Shown here piece by piece: positions 53,201-63,200 of a DNA stretch of 64,000 nucleotides. A program made the position numbers and the translations under genes. Source of the stretch: Cardiocondyla obscurior (lineage: Eukaryota > Arthropoda > Insecta > Hymenoptera > Formicidae); assembly GCF_019399895.1 (NCBI RefSeq), contig NC_091869.1, positions 6,634,001 to 6,698,000 on the forward strand, given 5' to 3'. The notes under the pieces were generated by a model, which did no database searches, was not told the DNA's origin, and saw only the letters and a list, made by a program, of their open reading frames with translations. Within the stretch, counting starts at the first letter, position 1. The number at the start of each line of letters is the position of its first letter.

Positions 53201-56200
53201 ATTCACGTACTATAGTCCTGAGCGTTTTCATAAGCGACGGCCATTTAGCAACAATTTGCTCATGACCATTAAGCTCATTATTTCTACGAAGCTCTCATAA
53301 GATATTTTGCATACATTTTTAGTTTTTTAAATTTAATAAATACCCTGCATAGGATCGAAAAAAAAAATAATAACAATTATAAAAGATGAAATATTTAAAA
53401 CAAAATAAAATTAATGAAAGCATAAAATGTCATGTAATTATAAATATAAATTCTTTTTATTCTAACTTAAAGTTCTCGCGGACGATTAGAGGCAACAGTC
53501 ACGTTTCGTGTGAGATTATTTGTAAGCGTCACCGCGGTGACGACAGAATATAGGTAGGTTCATCACGCGTGCTAGGTTTGGAAAGGGATTTCGGAGGAGT
53601 CTTAAGAGGAGGCCAGCTTTAGGTTAGTTGACGGGGGTTTCTCGTGAAGTGAGCGCACTTTTATAAACTTTGTCGTGTACTAATCCTCAGGCTGGGCCTG
53701 ATCCCTCGGCCAACTACGTCTCGGGGCTCGCCAATCGAGTGCCGTGACGCCGAGAAACTTCATCAGGTCGTCATTTCGCGTTTCAGAAGAGCGGAGAGCC
53801 CGACGAGCGGGATGGATAGAGAAAGAAAAGTCGATCCCTACTTAGGTGTTCGCCTTTTTCTTAAGGCGAACGGCACATCCGCCCACCTCCCCAGAAATTG
53901 GATTACGATACGTGACGTCATTAGCAGCATGCTTTATTTGCGGGCCACGACGTTCCCCGAGTTCCAAAGTTGAACGACGGCACATGCCGCTGGAATTGTT
54001 CGAAAACCCCGCGTAATTCCACGAAAAGAAACTCCGCGGATTAATTTTGTTGGGAAATCAGAGTTCGCGGGGGATTTAAGCCGAAGAATGCCCGATTGTC
54101 CTTTTAACTAAAAGTAAATTCAGCCGGAAATATACGGAAGCGCGGAGCGCGTCGAACTAGCGCGTCAAAATTTCATTAAATTCGCAACAGGGGGAAAAGA
54201 AAAAAATCGATGTTATTTTTATTTCGAGGAAGGATCGCCGGCGCTCTTCCTGGTTTTTAATTAGTGCCGGGTAAAAAAAGGTTCACCGGATAGCTGAGGG
54301 CGAGCGGTTGCCCCGGTAGGATTAATAAATTAGCCATAAGGTTTTAAAGCGGCTACGTCGGTGGCCGAGCTCGGGGTTGAAAGGAAAAAGCGAGAAGGCA
54401 AACGAGAGAGAAAGACCGAGAAAAAAAAAAACCGAGCGAAGGGGCAGATAATGGTTCCGGTCAACAAAATGAATACCGGCACGCGCTGTTCTTTCCGGAT
54501 GTCTGAATAGACTTGTAACGAGTCGGTCAGACCTGCCTCCGTTCCTACCTTTCTCCTATCTTCCCTCATTCTTTCTCGCCATCGCCGCTCTCTTTGTTTC
54601 CCCTCAGATCTTATCCTCTTCCATCTATCGCGGGGCCCCTCACTTTTCGTTTCTTTTTCCCGGCAACGGAGCTGTAATGGAGCAACGAGAATCGGAGGGA
54701 AGAGAGAAAAGAGCGGGATTACAAGGGGTGAGAACGAGGACGAGCGTCGGTCACCGAGGGTGAGCCCGTGGCCGTGTTGTAATTGTGTTATTTTGTAGCC
54801 ATTTCACGTGAGGGTGCGCGGAAGGGGTTAGACGTGTATATAAACACCGGGATTGTTTTATTCGTCCAGCTTGCGCGACACGCGCCGAGACTTCCGTCCG
54901 GCGCCGCGAAAAATCATCTCCGTCGTCAAGATAATCGGGGAGAATTGAGCGCCCGCCGGTCGCTAATTATTAATTCGCCGTCAAAGGTCGTTAATCAGCG
55001 CAATTGCGTATTCACGTGTAACGGATGAATATTCACGCGAGGCAATTAACCCCCCCGAACGAAAGTACACATTGATAATGTCTATATTTCACATTCCAGA
55101 TTATAAATTGAATTTATTTGCGCGTTATTTGCTTGAAATTTTCGTATTTTCAGTATCCCATCTCCATCAACGGTCAATTATTACTTTGCCAAATAAGAAG
55201 AAAGATGCGAAGAAATATATTTAACGTAATTATAATTTAGTTTGAACGATGAAAAAGAAATATCGGTGAGTCGCGTGTCGCGAATCGTGATACGTCCTCG
55301 TTCGAATATCTTTACTTAGTGCACGCGACTGCAAAATGTCTCTTGTTCCTACAACATTATCTTGACGTGATGTTGAGTTCTTGACAGAACAGCGCAACGT
55401 GAAACGGACTTCGGTTAATTAGCGAAAGTAAATATTTCACGGCGCACGGTAGCGGTGCAACCGTCTTTCAGTATATGCAATACGCGACTCCGGATCATGT
55501 GCGAGATTAAAAGTAGCTCTCCGTGGCAGGAATCCTCGAGCGGAGCCGATATAAAAGCCTGCGCCGATTACACCGAGGCACCCGATGCGTGTAACAGTCC
55601 ACCAACATTTTTCCCCTCCCTTCACCGCGCTAAATCGCACGCCGGACACGCTTGATAAGGAAAAGATCGGAGGTTCTAAAAAAAGAGAACAGCGCGAGGA
55701 ACAATCACAAAGTGGATATTTACACACGGAGGCGCGCGGCGCCCTTAAAGGGAGGGTAGAGCCCTCGCGCGCAAGTAAAGGTCCTTTTTATGCGTGCGGT
55801 CGCAAAGGCAGCGTAAAATTGAGTTACAGAGCAGTTTATTTTTTTATTAGCCAACTCGACCCCGTCGCTCGCTCGCTCGCGCGCGCGCGCGGCCGATCTT
55901 TCTCGACGCGGAAAGGGTGGTTTTTGCGGCCGACGGATTTCCCGATAGCGGTTTTATGGCGTGTCAACACGCCCTTATACGCGCCTGCACGTGAGCCGGC
56001 GGTAAATAAAAAAAAAGAAGAAAAAAAAAAAAGAGTAAAAGAAGCAGTGCACGCGATCGTCACGGTAAATCGAAGAGATCAAGAGCAACTCTCGGCAATA
56101 GGAAAAAACGCGTGAAACGTAGAGTCAAAGAGAAAGGGAAAGAGAAAGGAGAAGAGACAGATTTTTTTTTTTTTTTTATGAAAATCTCGGCCGACTCCGA

Positions 56201-59200
56201 AACGGCAATATCGCCGTCACGCTGATAAGCGCGCGCTTAATCGAGACCATTTATCACGCCAAGTAGTTTTATCTGAAATTTCACGAGGTGTGCGTTAGTT
56301 ACGTAACGCCTCTATAAGCGGCCGCGACTTTGAATGTTGGTCTTTCTGTTTTTTAATCTGTCGCGACAGCTATGCAATTAATTCTCCATGCCGCTGTCGC
56401 GCGGCAGAAATCAAACGCGAGAGATTGAATTCTTGAAAGTGATCATCTTCGCAGCCACCGGCCGGAGAAAACGTTAAGGGGATAATGAGGACAGGCAGCC
56501 AGGCGCAGGGTGGTAATAAGGTGGCTTGGAGCGGCTGGGATGCTAGTCACGTTTCCAGCCGCTGACAGCTGCGGCTTATACGTATGACGTGGTATCAACC
56601 CCAAATTTCCCCGACTAGACACGTCGTGTCTTCGCTGCCCTAAGACCCCGGAATGCACTCGAACCTCCACCTGTCACATCGCGGTGAATCCGCAGCGTAA
56701 CGTACGAGGCTTGACTCTTCGAGTTTTCTCCGCAGACAGATCGCGGCCCGCCCTTCTTTCGCGCGTTACACTTGTCGCGTCCAAGCCGAATCGAATCACT
56801 TTTACAGGCCGCGCGCTGGCAATCGACGATATTTAAATGCAATTGAGATGCTGTCGCGTTTCGCTAAGTATCTTGTTGTTAATTTGAAAAATAGTAACTC
56901 TTGAAATTTAAAACGTAGTAAAGGGCGAAGAGTATTGAGAGAAGAGGCATGGAATGTATCATAGGACACACAGAGAGAATAATTTTGCCCGAAGAGACCT
57001 TGATTTCAGCATTTGAGTCATCACCCCTCGCTTCGTAATTATTGATTTTCTGTGCTGCCCTAACTCCCCTAACTTCATAGAGAGCAAGACAGAGAAAAAG
57101 AGAAGGAGAGGAACAGCGAAACCAAGAGAGCCGAAATGCCTTTTGTCCCCTCTCATAACGTATAACACACGAGGAGTAACCCTACCGCGACTTACGATAA
57201 CTATCTGCAATTTAAAGAGTTCCAATTTTTATGCGCGCAATTAAATTTTTAGAAAATTATAAAATTTATTAATTAAAAATATGTTTTTTCTTTTTCAAAC
57301 GTTACGTGTCTTTGACAAAATCTCATTAATTTCTTTAAACGATATAGTATATTTAAAAGCTGAAAAATTTAATAACTATAACAAAAAAGCAATTGTATCG
57401 AATATTATTAATTTGTTAATGCATTTTTGTTTTGTTTAAACGTTATATATTTTTACTGTGCAGTTTCAGAACTTTTCTTTTTCTCGAATTTATAATTTAG
57501 AAAAATCTGCAAATAACTTCTTAGTAAATCAATCGGAATTAATTATTTTTTTTCGTTGATATCGATTAATTTAAGTATCGTTTCGTTACGCGAGAGATAA
57601 AAAATCCTCACCTCTGCCGAGACTGGACGGAGACATAGACATTCCCGGCCTACTACTGTCGAAAGTACCGGGTCTCTCTGGCATTTTCATGACATTGTCC
57701 TGCTGACCGTTCGCCGAAGGCACATCGGCAGCGACTGTCGGACTAGACGTGGTGGTAGTCGTCGACACGGTCGTAATGGCGATGCTGTTTGCATTAGGAT
57801 TCCCGGCAGGATTCGCAGTACTGCCGCTGTCATTAGCGCCGTTGTTCCCGCTGGTAGTTTTATTGCCGACCACCCCGTTGCCGTTCGCGTTCGCGGTATT
57901 AACGTTGCCCGTGCTGCCGTTGTTCACGGGGGTGCAACTGCTCACGGCGGCGACACTCACCACCCCTTCCCTCGCGATATCCTGAATCGCGCTGGCCGCT
58001 CTGGAGCCCACCCCCGCCGGCTGAAGAATCGTGTACTGCTTCGAGGAATCGGGGCTCGTGACGGAAGGTGGACCGCCGGTGGGACTTTTACTGGGAGACA
58101 CGGAATTAGCGGCCACGTCGTGAGCTGCCACGTGATGAACCTCCTCCTTCGAAGATTTTAGTTGCAACAGAGACACCGCAGACGGATGTTTGTCCTCGGA
58201 TGCGGGCGAAATGCCGGATACGGGCTGCGGCGTCGGCATCGTCGGCCCGGGCGTCGGATAACCGACGAATGTGGCGGCAGCTGGATACGGGCCGATCGGC
58301 GGAATCGCCGCGGAGGCTACTGGAACCGACGAGGAGCCGCGGCACGACGCTTTCGAGTGATCCGTATTAGGCGGCCTAAAAGCGGACGTTGTCGAAAAGG
58401 GCGAGCTCGCTGGCGGCGAGGACGACGAAGTCCCCGTACCTGAGACTTTCATGTTAGTATCGTTATATTGTCTTTGATAATTCGCGTAAAGTGGTTGGTG
58501 TTGCTGCTGCCTGCTGATATTTTGAGGCGACTGACCGTTTTTGCACGTTCGATCTCGTTCCCGGTCGTTCGGCCTGTCCCGATCGCTCTCGTCCTTGTCG
58601 GCGGCTGGATCCGACATGTCAATTTCCAGTTCGTTGGACGAATCATCGACTAACTCGTTGAAATCCGGCGGATCGTATCTGGAATATTTGTCCGATTGCC
58701 TTCCCTGCGAGTCAATGTGTGCGCTCACCATGTTCCTCTCGTTCCGCTCTTTGCTCGACAATGCACGAACGGAAATCAACCTAATTTTCGTCGGCTCGTT
58801 TTGATTAACGTTATTAACTTGTGATTGAATGTTTGCGCATTCGTTTTCTATCTTTAGCAGATTATCTAGATCTTTTTTAATTTTCGTCGGATGCTGCGGT
58901 TGTTTCGTATCCTGCTGCTTATTTTGCATCTTACCCGATCGATCTTGTTGCCCGCGAAGAGTTATCACGTCTTTTAGCGAACAACCCGTGTCGTTACTCG
59001 TGCTCGAAGACGTTGATATCGACGAAGGCGACAGTTTAGGATTTTCTTTTTTCTCCTCAAAGAGATTTTCGAAATTAGACTCGTATCTGTCCTCGTCCGA
59101 ATTGCCTCTTTGATATAAGGAACCTCTAGGCCCCGGCCAGCTGCCCGACAGGCTCTTCAACGCGGCTTCCGTTTCTCTTATAAGAGTCTCGTCGTCTTCA

Positions 59201-59520
59201 GGTTCTTCGCTGTGCTTGCTCGATTTTCTCGCCGGGCTACCCGCGTTACCCGACGTAAAGGCGCGCTTCTTTTGAGGCAGCGGTATATTTTTATTAGGAT
59301 CAACAACGTCGATCGTTTTTCTCACATCGTCGTCGCGAACGCTTTTCCTCCTCCGCTTCGTAGCGGCATCGGTTATCTCCATCTCTTGCGGCGCGCCCGA
59401 CTGCAGGCCCTTCTTGCCGATCAACAATTGCTGCTGCGACTGTTGCGACGGCTGCTGCGTTTGTTTAGGATTCTGCGTGACCGACTCTGCTTCCAGCTTC
59501 CGTTTTTTGAGATGAGCCAT
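35386..59520 (-). CDS. MYT1: MYT1/MYT1L/ST18-family C2HC zinc-finger transcription factor
   Basis: Nuclear DNA-binding factor; vertebrate relatives bind AAAGTT-type sites and control neuronal identity, and Drosophila has one such gene. I joined 15 coding exons with matching phases: 5,235 nt, 1,744 aa. Residues 1-636: disordered, with KKRK (5-8) and KRRRK (55-59) basic clusters. Fingers C-X4-C-X4-H-X7-H-X5-C: F1 641-665, F2 685-709, F3 1385-1409, F4 1426-1450, F5 1471-1495, F6 1532-1556. A 27-Gln run lies at 1016-1042, SPQ-rich linkers at about 1133-1195, a coiled coil at about 1609-1650, and a conserved tail with NNLTEYYQSLRDNMI. The 2+4 finger layout corresponds to fingers 2-7 of vertebrate MYT1; the N-terminal single finger is absent. 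The flank ILAMHETILKCPTPGC of F2 is nearly family-identical. Start chosen at the first ATG after the acceptor at 59557. One intron uses a GC donor. Confidence 0.96.
36110..36327 (-). CDS. MYT1: MYT1 coding exon 14 (coiled coil)
   Basis: 218 nt, acceptor tgtcctgtcctcag, donor GAAAAG|gtcagt, phase 0. A Gly/Ser-rich lead is followed by a heptad-like helix, from EDLYTLEAEITELQRENA to SDITAMENQLKQGEK, matching the C-terminal coiled coil of the family. Confidence 0.94.
38490..38758 (-). CDS. MYT1: MYT1 coding exon 13 (end of finger 5, finger 6)
   Basis: 269 nt, acceptor tttttattacag, donor ATCACCG|gtgagg, phase 1. Encodes SASGCPIANRNKMRVLESGG, an Ala-rich helix, and finger CPTPGCDGLGHINGSFHSHR with SLSGCPIA, then VKKPKPEDN. 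Confidence 0.96.
38947..39009 (-). CDS. MYT1: MYT1 coding exon 12 (first half of finger 5)
   Basis: 63 nt, acceptor ttttggactacag, donor CGCAG|gtaagg, phase 2. Encodes CPIPGCDGSGHATGKFLSHR. Confidence 0.95.
39841..40035 (-). CDS. MYT1: MYT1 coding exon 11 (end of finger 3, finger 4)
   Basis: 195 nt, acceptor ttcctcttacag, donor CCCTCAG|gtcagt, phase 2. Encodes SLSGCPRADRSQ, then the intact finger CPTPGCDGSGHVTGNYSSHR and SLSGCPRA. Confidence 0.95.
41965..42105 (-). CDS. MYT1: MYT1 coding exon 10 (first half of finger 3), GC donor
   Basis: 141 nt, acceptor attcggtgcag, donor CAGAAG|gcaagg: a GC-AG intron. Encodes MSVRRYSLNFAPRP, then KELIQCPTSSCDGMGHVSGN and YATHR, a close match to the family finger except that the usual Pro-Gly before the second Cys is Ser-Ser. 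Phase 2 fits the next exon exactly. Confidence 0.9.
42106..44368 (-). other. MYT1 intron 9 with a CpG-rich patch
   Basis: 2,263 bp. Contains a CpG-rich segment at 43.3-43.9 kb with frames open on both strands but no protein family, and a 23-nt poly-A run at 43304-43326. Could hold a regulatory island. Confidence 0.5.
44369..44609 (-). CDS. MYT1: MYT1 coding exon 9 (Gly/Tyr/Pro-rich)
   Basis: 241 nt, acceptor ctcgtatgtcag, donor GACGACAG|gtagga, phase 2. Low-complexity, with repeated GY, PY and TP pairs, ending DKPSGKDD. Confidence 0.9.
44610..46017 (-). other. MYT1 intron 8
   Basis: 1,408 bp with an (AAAAT)n repeat at 44736-44762 and a GC-rich stretch at 44.98-45.65 kb. No exon supported. 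Confidence 0.5.
46018..46289 (-). CDS. MYT1: MYT1 coding exon 8
   Basis: 272 nt, acceptor ttttactgcag, donor CCCACCG|gtgagt, phase 1. Encodes SGAPSPQYSTGHG, then EPVDFS and EPVNFS repeats, and ends YMDAYRDPT. Confidence 0.9.
46565..46725 (-). CDS. MYT1: MYT1 coding exon 7 (SPQ-rich linker)
   Basis: 161 nt, acceptor acgtgattcag, donor CCATAG|gtagac, phase 2. Encodes repeated SPQ/SPH triplets and a QTLDLSVNRL motif. It has no long ORF signature of its own, but phases fit both neighbours. Confidence 0.87.
46817..46935 (-). CDS. MYT1: MYT1 coding exon 6
   Basis: 119 nt, acceptor aaatgttgcag, donor CCGCAG|gttggt, phase 0. Encodes VKCVTVAQMQQMQKPGG and a VMDLSTSSV motif, ending in STSPQ. Confidence 0.88.
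47015..48112 (-). CDS. MYT1: MYT1 coding exon 5 (linker with polyglutamine)
   Basis: 1,098 nt, acceptor tttcgcgacag, donor GAAGATG|gtaatt. Encodes residues about 728-1094, between the two finger clusters. Contains repeated VPKTE motifs, tyrosine-rich YDYYMS and YDSYMS segments, a polyproline run, a ten-alanine run and 27 consecutive glutamines. Poly-Leu and poly-Ala ORFs in other frames are its shadows. Confidence 0.93.
47169..47249 (-). repeat. CAG/CAA repeat encoding 27 glutamines
   Basis: Twenty-four CAG and three CAA codons in the MYT1 frame, residues 1016-1042. CAA interruptions are near both ends, leaving a pure block of 12 CAG units in the middle. Confidence 0.95.
48539..48697 (-). 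CDS. MYT1: MYT1 coding exon 4 (finger 2)
   Basis: 159 nt, acceptor ggttctcgcag, donor TTCAAG|gtaagg, phase 1. Encodes ILAMHETILK, the intact finger CPTPGCNGRGHVSSNRNTHR plus SLSGCPIAAA, and a basic Ala/Arg helix. It is among the most conserved parts of the family. Confidence 0.95.
48871..48919. repeat. GA-rich repeat in a MYT1 intron
   Basis: Imperfect (GA)n and GAAA run. A CA-rich repeat also occurs in the same intron at 49741-49769. Confidence 0.7.
50222..50262 (-). CDS. MYT1: MYT1 coding exon 3 (end of finger 1)
   Basis: 41-nt micro-exon, acceptor acgtttgcag, donor GAGA|gtaagt, phase 1. Completes finger 1 with SLSGCP, then QKDKLTPE. Confidence 0.92.
50581..50653 (-). CDS. MYT1: MYT1 coding exon 2 (first half of finger 1)
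   Basis: 73 nt, acceptor gatttgttgcag, donor CGCAG|gtaagc, phase 2. Encodes EGNKCPTPGCTGQGHVTGLY and SHHR. Too short to stand out as an ORF. Confidence 0.93.
50654..57611 (-). other. MYT1 intron 1 (6,958 bp)
   Basis: Largest intron, between the N-terminal exon and finger 1. CpG-rich sequence spans about 52.2-56.7 kb. No finger-like or phase-compatible exon was found, although the missing N-terminal finger was looked for. A perfect CRE (TGACGTCA) is at 53913-53920. Confidence 0.6.
57612..59520 (-). CDS. MYT1: MYT1 coding exon 1 (N-terminal disordered region)
   Basis: 1,909 nt, residues 1-636, donor GGCAGAG|gtgagg, phase 1. Begins MAHLKKRKLEAES. Rich in Ser, Gln, Asn, Pro and Thr, with an acidic stretch (EEPEDDETLIRETEAALKSL) and a charged Asp/Arg segment. 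The open frame extends upstream to 59667, but a good acceptor (ttgtgttccag) at 59558-59559 makes the upstream part intron. Confidence 0.9.
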
Positions 59521-59557
59521 CGCATTCTGTCCGCCCGGCACGCTGGTCAGTTCCACC

Positions 59558-59822
59558 CTGGAACACAAAATTTCCAGAGGATCAGCAAGTCTGCTCTGCC
59601 ATGCGGGCGCAAGAGACGCAAGAGTGCGTTCGGGTACACAAGTGCAAAATCGTCGATTTCGACGCAATCTAACGGGAAGAGTAATCCATCTCGGTCAGGA
59701 TCCGCTCTTTCGTTAGGGAGAGATCCCCCAGCGCCTGCCGCAGGTCACTTCTCTTTCTCCCTTCGTCATCTACTTAACAGCGCGTTCAAAGGTCTAAGGG
59801 ACTGTCTCTCGAGAGAGTTCAC
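59558..59822 (-). other. Probable 5' UTR intron of MYT1
   Basis: 265 bp bounded by donor ATGTCAG|gtgaac (exon end 59823) and acceptor tgtgttccag. Splicing creates a five-codon uORF, MSGWN, ending before the main start codon at 59520. Confidence 0.45.
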
Positions 59823-60250
59823 CTGACATCCGCCGAAGATAGTCGAGTGCGTGGCCACGAATCCGAGGAGTCACTCTATGCAGCTGAGACGTATCTGTGT
59901 CTCTTTCTTTCTTTTTATTTTTTTTTTATTTTTTTTTATTTTTTATTTTTTAATTTTTTTTTCCTCCCTGCTTGTCCTGGTGAACGATCGCCTGGCTCTT
60001 TTCGTGCTATTTACTCTTTTTTAGCGAGACACACTCTATCTTGCCGTGTTCCTGCGGCGGACTCGAAATATTTAAACAAGCACTGCGTGACACGCACGCG
60101 CGCACGTACACAGCGGAGACACGCGCGCTCGACAAACCGCCAATGCATATATATACATAAAACCATACATACGTACGTATATATATGCATACATATATTC
60201 ATATATATGTATATATAGATTAACACAACTCCGGCTCGTGTACGCGATGG
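59823..60250 (-). promoter_or_regulatory. Probable MYT1 5' non-coding exon and promoter area
   Basis: Upstream of the donor at 59823. Includes an A-rich stretch on the minus strand (59.90-59.96 kb), CG/CA-rich sequence and an AT/TATA-like region at 60.15-60.22 kb. The 5' limit cannot be set. Confidence 0.3.
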
Positions 60251-63200
60251 GCCCTTTCAGACGGGGTGCTCGCGAGCTACTGTGCTATGTTTAAGTTCGC
60301 TCGGGGGTGGCGATCTTCCGTCATTCGCGGAGGGGATGAAGACTTGCGCGGGCAGTCGACGGCTTCTGCTTCGTCGCGAAAGGTGGGGGCGGGTTCTGCG
60401 CACTGTCCACCCCCTTGAGCTCGGCTGCAGCACGATTCCCAGCCCTTCTGCACATCGCCCTTGCTCACCTCCACCCCCGGCCTTGGTTATCGTAGAAGGG
60501 GACACGGTTCCTGGGGGTGCACACCTAGGACTCTCTTTCTTTCTCAGTGTGTTGAGGTACGTGCCTCGTACACCTCTCTCGGTTATATCCACTCACGTCT
60601 ACATATACGCATGTATATATGTATGTTATATACGCACATATATATGTGCATATATGCGAATATATATACGTTACTACTACTACTACTTTGCTATCCCTCG
60701 GGCTGACGCGCCACTGTATGTACGTGCTACCTGGTTCTCTTTGCTGCTTTAGGAATTCGAGCAACATTGGTCCCGGCCAGCGACCTCGCGGATCTGCTCC
60801 CTCACGACTCGAGCTTTTTACGTGGCTTAACATTTAAGAGAAAAGTAAAGTCTATACTAATCTATACAGTAAATAAAAAAAAATATATATATAAATATGT
60901 TAATACAAAAATATATATTTATTCGACAATAGAAGTGATAAAATTATACAATTAATAATAAGATTTTTTAATACCGTTCGTCTTTTCGTATTCAAATTCA
61001 GTTTAAATTTCGTAATTGAAGAAATCTCAGTGGAATATTTCGACAATTATGAATTATTTCCAACGAGCGAATTGCCCATCTTTCTGATGACTTGTAAGAC
61101 TTTAGGCCTTTAACTGCACAACGTTCGCCCTTTGGTACGCTCGTAAGGTTTACAGCGATAGGAGGAACCTACAACTGGAATTAGATAAACCCAAGCTCCT
61201 GAAGGTAGCGGAGGCTGAAGAAGAGCAGGATCAACGTCAGCGCTTAGCGGAGCTCCCTAGGATCCCAAGGAATGAGAGAGCTTCCCTTAAACCTTAAACC
61301 CTCCTCAGACCACGTAGCCGGGAGTTTAGAGCGACGAACTCTCACTATGGACCGCGGTGGGAGGGCGGCGGGAGGGCCCTCGTCCAAAATCGGAAGTTAA
61401 ATCGCACTGGCGGCTTAAGACATTATCACTTTTCTTTGCGGACCAATGCTCTCCTGCAACCGGCCGTCGATAGCGAAACGCGCATGGGTGGCCCGGAAAA
61501 AGGAAGTGAGAAAGAGCTAAAATCCCTTCGACTTACGGATCGATGCGTCCTGGCTCGTCGGCTAATTATGTGTCGTTTCTAATGTTTCGTCGAGAATAAT
61601 TAAAAAACCGACGGATGTGACCGACTGCAAATTTTCGCCGAAAGAAAACATCGCCAATTCCGTCGAAGTCTCCGTCGGTGGCTGCTGTAAGTATGAGATA
61701 ACACACGCGCTACATTTTATTTTTGCTCGCTGTTATTCGAGTTTTATAGAATTTTTTTTCTATCGAATATCTATAGAATTTCATTGCTCGGTAATAAAAA
61801 AAAAAAAAAAAAAATTATAACATACAATTCGTAACGTACACACCGCATAACTTTTACATTTTTCTACTATTATTCGGCACGGTTATAAGAAAATGGCTAG
61901 CTAAATAGAACACGACGCGAAGCGGACGACGGTGTCTCCTTTGCAAGGATTAGAGTATTAGGCGACATCACGTCACTAAAGTCTAAAGGAAGCTCCTTAG
62001 AACTGTGTTCGGAGAGATAGCCCAAACTTGCGTTCTCTATCTTCTTGGCGGTTCTTCGGATTCTGTCTCTCGCCTTGTTCCTTTTACTTCTCACTCTCCC
62101 TTTTTCTGACTCTTCCTTTCTTTCTCTCGTTGTCTTTTGTAATCATGTACTAACGAGATTTGACAGAAATTTACAAACAATCTCAATGTTTTCCTTGCAA
62201 GTATATTAGCGCAGTGCGAATTCCTTTACAATTGCGAAAATCACGCGTTAGTAACTTCACCCTGGAGTCTGTCGGGAGGGGAGTGTTCTCGAGAAAAGGC
62301 AGTCATACGTCTTTTTCTCGCCAACGTGCAAGGGTGGGCGAGATCGGCGCTAGGCGAGCGCCGGATAATTTAGGGGTCTCTCACGCGTGGATAATGGGGA
62401 ACTTGGCTAATGCACCCCACTTGGCACCACGTGGATTCGCATGAATTTTGCGATTCGACCTTTGTGCCTCCCTCGTTCGCTGCCACTAACGACTCGCGCA
62501 TGAAAACGGCAATGAGTTTAATTGTTATAACCAAACGAAAATAAACTTTACGCGACTAGCTTCCGCTCAAAATCGATTTAATTTTTAAACTGCTACAAAT
62601 TTTTTTTTGTGACATAGCAAAGAAAAAAAAAAAGGAGAGTGAGCGAAAGAAACAAAAGATTTTTTAAGCAGACGCGTATCATTGATGTAGGAAGAGAAGA
62701 ATGCTGTGACCGGGACAGCTGAGCTGTTTGGTTGGACATCATTTTGCCGTTTTGCTCAAGGGAATACTCCGTCGTCTAGCTACTAACTGTCCGTCCATTC
62801 GTCGGGCTTTCTCCTCTTTCTTTACTATTTTTTTTTTTTTCTCTCCGTCCCATGAGCATACCCTCGCTTACTGGCTGACGTCTTAAACCAATCGAATTCT
62901 GATCAAATATTTAGCGCTGACCGGGCCAACGCTTTAAGTGGCCCCTCCATCGCTGGACTTTCTTCCAATAAATCCTTCACGTTACATCTCCTAAAATTCG
63001 AATCAACAAATTTCAAGGAATAAACTTTTTGATAAGACACCCAAGATCGGTTTTAACATTTCTAATTTATAAATACGCGAAATCTAAAAATTTTTTTAAA
63101 AGAGACGCAGCGACGTGAATATAAAAATTTTTTGACGGCTCGATAGATGCGCGAGATCTAGAAATTAAGAAAATGAGAGATTAAAACTTTCTGATAATTC

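Noticed and set aside
59521..59667. N-terminal extension of MYT1 starting at 59667
   Set aside because: A good acceptor at 59558-59559 and a matching donor at 59822 make the stretch above 59557 intronic; the extension has no family similarity.
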